NCBI GenBank assembly: GCA_963277665.1
Contig: OY728143.1
Coordinates: forward strand, 539,496,394-539,560,393
Origin: Viscum album
Lineage: Eukaryota > Streptophyta > Magnoliopsida > Santalales > Viscaceae
Length of the DNA stretch: 64,000 nt
Direction: 5' to 3'
Positions 58,701 through 64,000 of this stretch are shown here, one piece after another. The first letter of the stretch is position 1. Each line of letters starts with the position of its first letter. The notes below the pieces were generated by a model. The model worked only from the letters and a program-made list of their open reading frames with translations. It was not told the origin of the DNA and searched no databases. The translations under genes were made by a program, and so were the position numbers.

Positions 58701-59010
58701 TTGTGAATGTTTGGTGAAGTGGCTTATTAGCTAGCGCTACCACCACCGCTACTGAGGATACATGATGTATTCCATGTGTCCCAGCTCCAATGATATATGA
58801 ATGACGATTCACACATCCTCGACTGGGGAGGGCTAGATATCAAAGATGATGCAACCTTCATTGAACGACCGATCAAGATCGAAGGACATAAGGAGAAAGT
58901 ACTTCGTGGGTGAACCATTCCCTTGGTTCGTGTGTAATGGAGACATGGCGGGCTTGAGGAATGTACATGTGAGAGGTACCCGCATATGCATGCCCATTAC
59001 CCCAAGTTGT
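58701..59010 (+). pseudogene. Element C chromodomain-like C terminus
   Basis: GEVAY-stop-LALPP near 58714, VFHVSQLQ near 58771, ERPIKIEGHKEKVLRG near 58863 (family P--I-D---K-LR-K), TIPLVRV-stop-WRHGGLEECTWE near 58910, ending ...PHMHAHYPKLL. The WRHHG-EEATWE form marks the diverged chromodomain of Tekay/Del chromoviruses. Followed by about 450 bases of 3' untranslated sequence. Confidence 0.78.
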
Positions 59011-59457
59011 TGTGAGTTTTATCATATTTTGTCAGAACTTGTTTACTATGTAATGATTACTTGTTCGGCTATGGATGTGCAGTTTCTTTTCTTTGGATGT
59101 GTGTGTGAAGTATCCTAATGAACGGGGAGGGGAAGACCTGATCCTTACTTAAGACACATTAAAGCAGATGCACCTAAACCCGTGTGGGCGGGTTAGTGTC
59201 GCACAAAGAGGATAGTATCTTAACACGGAGGAAGGGAAACCCCTCTCCAACTGGACCGAATGGTTTTTCCATTTTGTTTTGCATGAAACTGGGAAACAAC
59301 AGTAGGGTGTTTGTGTGTGTTCATGAGATATGATATTCCAATGTCAGAGAGGTTCACTCATGAGAGGTATCTTCCTGGGTGGTTGTTCGGATCCCCCCTC
59401 CTCCCTCCAGGTCTGGTTTTGATTCTTGAGGGAGAGAATGGTTTGAGAGGTATCCGA
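59011..59457 (+). other. Element C 3' untranslated region and polypurine tract
   Basis: Non-coding. It ends GAGGGAGAGAATGGTTTGAGAGGTATCCGA directly before the 3' LTR; the last purine-rich part (about 59428-59457) is the likely second-strand primer. Confidence 0.6.
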
Positions 59458-59508
59458 TGTAATGACCCAGACCCCCATGACCCTGTCCTTTATCAATTAT
59501 CAGAACGT

Positions 59509-59742
59509 CCGATCAGTGAGACCGATCGGCGCGACCGATTGCTGAGACCAATCGGTGTGACCGATCGGCGCGACCGACTGGGGAGACCGATCGGCAAAAC
59601 AATTCGGTGAGACTGATCGGCACGACGAATCGGCATGAACGATCGTCGTGTTCCATCGGTGGGGGCGATCGGCACAATCGATTAGTATGTCTGATCGGTG
59701 GGACTGATCGGTGTGACCGATCGGCGGGACTGATTGGTGTCC
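59509..59742 (+). repeat. 13-bp tandem array in element C 3' LTR, 18 units
   Basis: Eighteen consecutive 13-base units, all in register without a single length change, consensus CCGATCGGYGNGA. Units 2, 5, 7 and 17 carry the perfect palindrome CCGATCGG. Confidence 0.93.
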
Positions 59743-61289
59743 CCCCGCCTTGGAATGTTTTTCTCTTGCAGTCTCCCCCGTAACCCCACTTTTAGGCCCT
59801 TTTTACTTTATGAAGCATTTCAAGGACGTTTTTAAGCCATAATTAATACCTAAAATCATAATAAACCTCCCTATTAAATGAAAATTAATCCCGTCATGTG
59901 TAACCACCCAACCGCATGGAATAACCACAATCCGACTTCCAAGGCATTCAAATTTCTAATTCCGTAACCACTGGATTTTTTCTATATATCACATAAGATG
60001 TTCTTCTCCCCCTTCTTCCTTTTGGCCGACTTCTCTCTTCTTCGTTGTGTGTTGAAGTCCTTTATTACTGATTCAACTAGTGAACATGTGCCAAATCCCT
60101 GCAAGTCGCACATCCCCTGTTCATAGGACATGGAGAAAAACATCGATCGTTGATCAATCAAGTAGGGTTTCACCTTCGTCTCTCCTTTCTGTGTATCTTG
60201 CGGGGTGGGTATGCTATTGCTTCTTTATAATTGGATGAACCAAACTTTAAAGAAGAAAATAAAAGGATTCTAAAGAATGAAGGGGAGGGGTGGGAACGAT
60301 GATGTTGCTCTGTTTTTCTCATCTTTCATGATTAATGGTTTCTAGATTGTGCGGGTTTACGCCTACTAAAAATCATAGTTGTTAGTGGTCTATCTCTATG
60401 CATTAATAAACACTTACATCTGGTGCTGGTTGTGTAATGGAAATTGGTGAATTACATATAATTTTCTAAATAAATTGAAGGCACCAGGATCAATCATTTT
60501 CTGTGATAACCCCAGTTAATGTATAACAAAATTTGAATGATGGAGTGTGTAAAATATTTTAAATCTGAAAATACCAGCATGGGCCTGCTTTGTGTTGGTG
60601 GCAGTGATTTAGTTGTTGTCATTGACGGGCCAATTCTAGGTGATGTGGGTGGGGATTGGATGCCCTATTGTTATGGATTTTCCTTTTATGAATTTGAGTC
60701 TGTGTGGTTACTTGATTATATTACAAATTGGGGTGGGATAATTTTTTGTTGAGAAAAAGTTGGCTCCTCGATCCTAGGGACATAGGGCTGTATCATTGGG
60801 TTTTCATTGGCTCTAGTACTTCAAGGGATCTCACATATTCCTCTGTGGTTGTGACTTTACAAGAGAACCGGGTTTGAATGCTTAAATTTTTGTAGGGTGT
60901 ATTCTTTCCTTGTCTTGTTCATATGCTTAATAGTTGCCCAAGTAGGTGCAGAAATTTATTTATATATTATTACTGAACATGAAAAAAAGGATGGTTCAAA
61001 TTGGTTTTGTTTTGGTGCGTTTTGTGACTTAGACACAGGTGATGAGTGTGTTCATTAGACTGGATGAAGAAAAACCTAGATTTGGGTGAGTTCTTGTTAC
61101 CTATACATACTTATAGTTTATGTGTTTCTAATTCCCACACCACCCAAGTTGAGCACTTAGTGCCAAACAAACCCATTTCATGGGGGATGTTGTTTTTTCC
61201 AACACTTCTACTAGTGGGTGGTTATTATCTCATTTATGCTCCCTTTCCCAGATAGCCAAAGTATCTTCGGGCAGGCTGTGATGGCCTGA

Positions 61290-61580
61290 AGTCCATTTTT
61301 TAGCCCAATAATCTTTGGGCAGGGTAGTGTGGTGGTTGGCCTAGGTGTGTCCGGGCTGGTGGTTCCCAATTATATTCGAGATGAGGCCCAGGTGTCTTCG
61401 GTCATGGCAGTAGTCCTTCTAGCCCAGGTGTCTTCAGGCGTGGCAGTGGTTTTTCTGCACTAGGTGTTTGCAGGCATGGCTACGTGTGACAGTTCTGGCC
61501 TAGGTGTCTATGGGCGGGTTTGTGGTTTTGGCCCAGGTCTTTGTGGGCGGGATGAGTGGTTGAGGCCCAGGTGTGTGCGG
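61290..61580 (+). repeat. CCAGGTGTCTTC repeat in element C 3' LTR
   Basis: Same position and words as 53210-53470, with substitutions and small length differences. Confidence 0.6.
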
Positions 61581-62286
61581 TGGGTTATGGAAGTGGGACT
61601 GCGGTGTGAATTGCGAGATTGGTCCGATGTGTAGGATGTCTTCAATAACAATTGGGAAAGTGGCGCGGGGTACCAAAACATCGATGTGCTATTACTATAC
61701 ATTACTTGACTTGCATTATTTGGGGAGTGTGCATTGGTGAGGCGTGGGTGGTTAGTTTCCTTGTTAGGTGCATTGTTATCTCGTTTCTCACAGGGCATTA
61801 GTATGCCTCCCCACTTGTGCATGAGAGTCTTTGGTTTTCCCTACTGAGTATACTTGTATGCTCACCCTATATATATAAAATTGCTTTCAGGTTTCCAGGA
61901 GGAAATCGTGGATTGTGCTGGACCGTACTAGCTTAGACCTTGTGATAGATCATCACAGTTGGTGTTGTTCTTTTGGTTTTTTCTTTGTAGTCACCTTATA
62001 CATTGTGTATTTTACGTTTGTAACATGCATTGGGAATGGTTTTTGGATTTATATTTACTTTTAGTTTGGTGTTGTGGGGTTCACTATCTTATATCCTGAT
62101 CCTATTAAAAGAAAAAGGTTAATGCCTTCCACTTAGTGTGTGACTTTATACAATTGGTGCTGGTATCCACTCCGGAACCTATTGAAGGTGGGTTTTGGGG
62201 GTCATTATCTCTCCTTCAACGTAAATAAGGAAGTGATTGGGAATCTGTTGACCCTTCCCTAATTTTGGTGAAGGAATTTCATGGCA

Positions 62287-64000
62287 GAGGGTGCGGCCCG
62301 AAACAAACAAGACCTAAGCCTCTTGGCATGTGCACTCATTTTAAACGCATTTTTAAAGATGTTTGAATGGCATATAATATAAAATAGATGTGATATTTAC
62401 ACCCTATAGATCCTATAGGCGTATGCGGATCGAGAAAATGACCACCAAAGACACTCTATTGGCCCATAGGGGGAATGTATGTCGTGTCGGAACTGATGGT
62501 GGCCCAGAGCGACATGCGGAGGTGGAGGGATGATGCACACATGTCTGTACACTACGCGTCCAGGAGGCCAGGATTAGCTTGTCATAGTGGCATGGTGGAG
62601 GGATGCCAACTGGGGTCTTGCAGAGGCAGTGGAATGCATCCAGGCCACCTATGAAACCTAGCATTTCATGGTCGCTTGACTACAATAGAGGGGATTCCAT
62701 AGACCATCAGCCAATGTAGGTGATGGATGCCGCACCTGGATGGAACCTTATAAGTGGAGTGGTCTTATCCTTGAGGGCCGCGTTTGGACATAGGAGGGGA
62801 CGCGGCAGTGCAAGCTGCCTCTCGAGTGCACACCATTGGCTGTTCATGAGGCTGTAATTCAGTTGGGGGGCATACCCAACATACAGGAACAACATCATTA
62901 GTATTGAGCCATGATGAAATGACAGAACTGTGCCCATTGTGTTGGGCTAGGTGAGACTGGGTTATCGGGGGACCGGGAGGGTTGGATTCTCGACCAATGT
63001 GCGTTGTGTCCAGTGAGTCCCATTGGGCCTTCCAACTACAAAGGTTAGACCAGACCCAACCTGAACCGAACCATGTCAGGTTAGGTATGTCAATTTAAAC
63101 CAGGGTATGTGGGACCCTCAAGCCGGTTTGGTCGAGTTGTTCTGACTGGGAAGATACAAAACCATCCGATGTTTACTAAAATGCTAATAACTTTCAAATC
63201 GTGCATCTACTTGAAAATAATTTTGCAACATTTGGTCCCTCTAAAAGAGGCTTATCATTTCGTATGCTCTAAGGAGACATTCATGGATGATGAGATGTGC
63301 TGAATATTTTAAGAATTGGTTCACCCTAGCACTCTATGTTCAGAGCCATGCGGTTGGCTGAGACCTGATGACTACTGACTAGAGACTATGTGCGACTCAA
63401 CTATATACTGGTGGTAAGACCCTATTTGTGAATTTTTATGACCACAATAAGAGATAGACGATGTGACTCAGTAGACCCATTTTATGAAATGGGGAAAATA
63501 AACTCAATTTTCCGAGGTAGGAATTAACCTATGTGTGACATTGCAGGCCCATAGTGGGAGAAAGATAGTGTGACTCAGCATACCCACGGTACTCAATAAG
63601 GATGAGTAGCACAACTATCCATGGTTAGATTGAATAATCTTTTGTGTGACTCGGTATTCCCATTGTACTCATAGTAGAGGGTTTCCTCAATATATGAGGG
63701 TTACAATGATGTGATTGATGTTTTTTCTATCACTAACCTCGAATATACAAGGACTCAGTCGTCTTGTTCTTCATGCTTCTACTTCATGCTTGTTCATTGT
63801 GGTTATTCTTCATGCTATTTCTTTATGATTTTATTTAAGGATTTATTTGTGGTATTTTTTTTATATTTTGGGGACCCATACTATAAATTTTTATAATCAC
63901 TACTGCACAGGCTTCACCCATACGTGTTGTGTCTGGTGTAGATGAGAGACCCTTCAATGGAGGACTTTGTAGCCTATGACCATGTAGGGCCCTGTGAGAT
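62287..64000 (+). repeat. Element A 3' LTR, segment 2, runs off the window
   Basis: Colinear with about 4796-5655, 23083-23757 and 25491-25635 in turn, with no interruption where F and G sit in the 5' copy. Anchors: ACCCTATAGATCCTATAGG (62400; 4887), GTCAGGTTAGGTATGTCAATTT (63074; about 5537), the GTGTGACTC series (63390-63655) and GGAGGACTTTGTAGCCTATG (63960; 25595). By comparison with the 5' copy about 600 bases of LTR remain outside. Frames 62413-62664, 62707-62937 and 63109-63303 are unremarkable. Confidence 0.75.

Larger units (their letters stand above)
51507..62286 (+). mobile_element. Tekay/Del-like chromovirus C (10.8 kb) inserted in A's 3' LTR
   Basis: LTRs 51507-54186 and 59458-62286 start TGTAATGACCCAGACCC and end GACA/GGCA. 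Inside are an iMet-like primer site, gag, protease, RT, RNase H, integrase and a chromodomain-like tail, all plus strand. Gene order, the TGTAATGACCC LTR start and the purine tract GAGAGGTATCCGA before the 3' LTR agree with the Tekay/Del lineage. The left flank is GATTG and the right flank GA-GGG; comparison with the 5' LTR of A shows the target read GGATTGAGGGTGCGG. C is the best preserved element here, with a 239-codon RT frame, but gag, protease, RNase H and integrase are all damaged. Confidence 0.92.
59458..62286 (+). repeat. Element C 3' LTR (2829 bp)
   Basis: Partner of 51507-54186, 149 bases longer, which is nearly accounted for by 12 extra 13-bp units near its start. It has the TATA box TCTATATATC at 59981 and a GT-rich repeat at 61290-61580. 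Ends TTTCATGGCA. Confidence 0.93.
3846..64000 (+). mobile_element. Ty3/gypsy chromovirus-type retrotransposon A, host of four insertions, 3' end outside window
   Basis: LTR pieces at 3846-5655, 23083-23757 and 25491-26248 match, in order, 50588-51506 and 62287-64000. Between them lie worn gag/PR, RT, RNase H, integrase and a chromodomain-like tail in plus orientation. The PR-RT-RH-INT order is Ty3/gypsy, and the C-terminal TWE...EEMR motif is that of plant chromoviruses (Tekay/Del, Reina, Galadriel or CRM; lineage not resolved). Without its insertions the LTR would be about 3.2 kb and the element roughly 11 kb. All coding parts carry stops. The LTR pair is strongly diverged, so A is the oldest LTR element here. 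Confidence 0.8.

Noticed and set aside
27560..59010. Endogenous pararetrovirus as source of the RT segments
   Set aside because: Integrase follows RNase H in A, B and C, and LTRs flank them; no movement protein or caulimovirid coat motif seen.
59509..59742. Regular short repeats suggesting a CRISPR-like array
   Set aside because: Units are 13 bases with no unique spacers, and lie inside a plant retrotransposon LTR.
52427..60752. Related small open frames in both LTRs of C (52427-52648 and 60537-60752)
   Set aside because: Their similarity follows from being LTR partners; no domain and no reason to expect translation.

Overview
The window looks like intergenic DNA from a large, repeat-filled seed-plant genome, probably an angiosperm. 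The species cannot be named from the sequence. The evidence is AT-rich background, Ty3/gypsy (Metaviridae) retrotransposons with chromodomain-type and Tat/Ogre-type pol, CACTA transposon parts carrying DUF4216 and Ulp1 remnants, and a DUF4283/zinc-knuckle pseudogene. I see no intact host gene, rRNA, tRNA gene or CRISPR array. Every recognisable coding stretch is a decayed transposable-element gene.

Almost the whole window can be read as one nested stack. E (1-3845) is the right part of an old CACTA element with a TNP2-type DUF4216 remnant and an Ulp1-like remnant. A (about 3846 to beyond 64000) is an old chromovirus-type gypsy element lying next to or inside E. Its 5' LTR is cut twice: by F (about 5656-23082, a CACTA-like element with guanine-rich minisatellites) and by G (about 23758-25490, a DUF4283 gene fragment). 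Its integrase gene is cut by B (30153-49887, a 19.7 kb Tat/Ogre-type element). Its 3' LTR is cut by C (51507-62286, a Tekay/Del-like chromovirus). D (7249-17354, minus strand) is a gag-only LTR retrotransposon inserted in F, with a perfect 5-bp target duplication TCAAA. A's LTR is in three pieces on the left (3846-5655, 23083-23757, 25491-26248) and two on the right (50588-51506, 62287-64000+). Each intact copy shows where the other was interrupted.

Working order: E is outermost, A next, then B, C, F and G inside A, and D inside F. The LTR pairs of C and D are clearly more alike than those of A and B, which agrees with this order. All pol genes carry stops, and C, the least decayed, has lost catalytic residues. 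Many stops look like C-to-T (or G-to-A) changes of CAG, CAA, CGA or TGG codons, as expected in methylated, silenced repeats.

The parts most worth a second look are: inverted guanine-rich/cytosine-rich arrays in F; a 13-bp array in C's LTRs with 6 units in one LTR and 18 in the other; two levels of tandem repeats in B's 3' non-coding region; the gag-only element D; and the DUF4283 pseudogene G, which has many stops but no visible frameshift over about 1.6 kb. Boundaries marked 'about' were placed by hand alignment and may be off by tens of bases.
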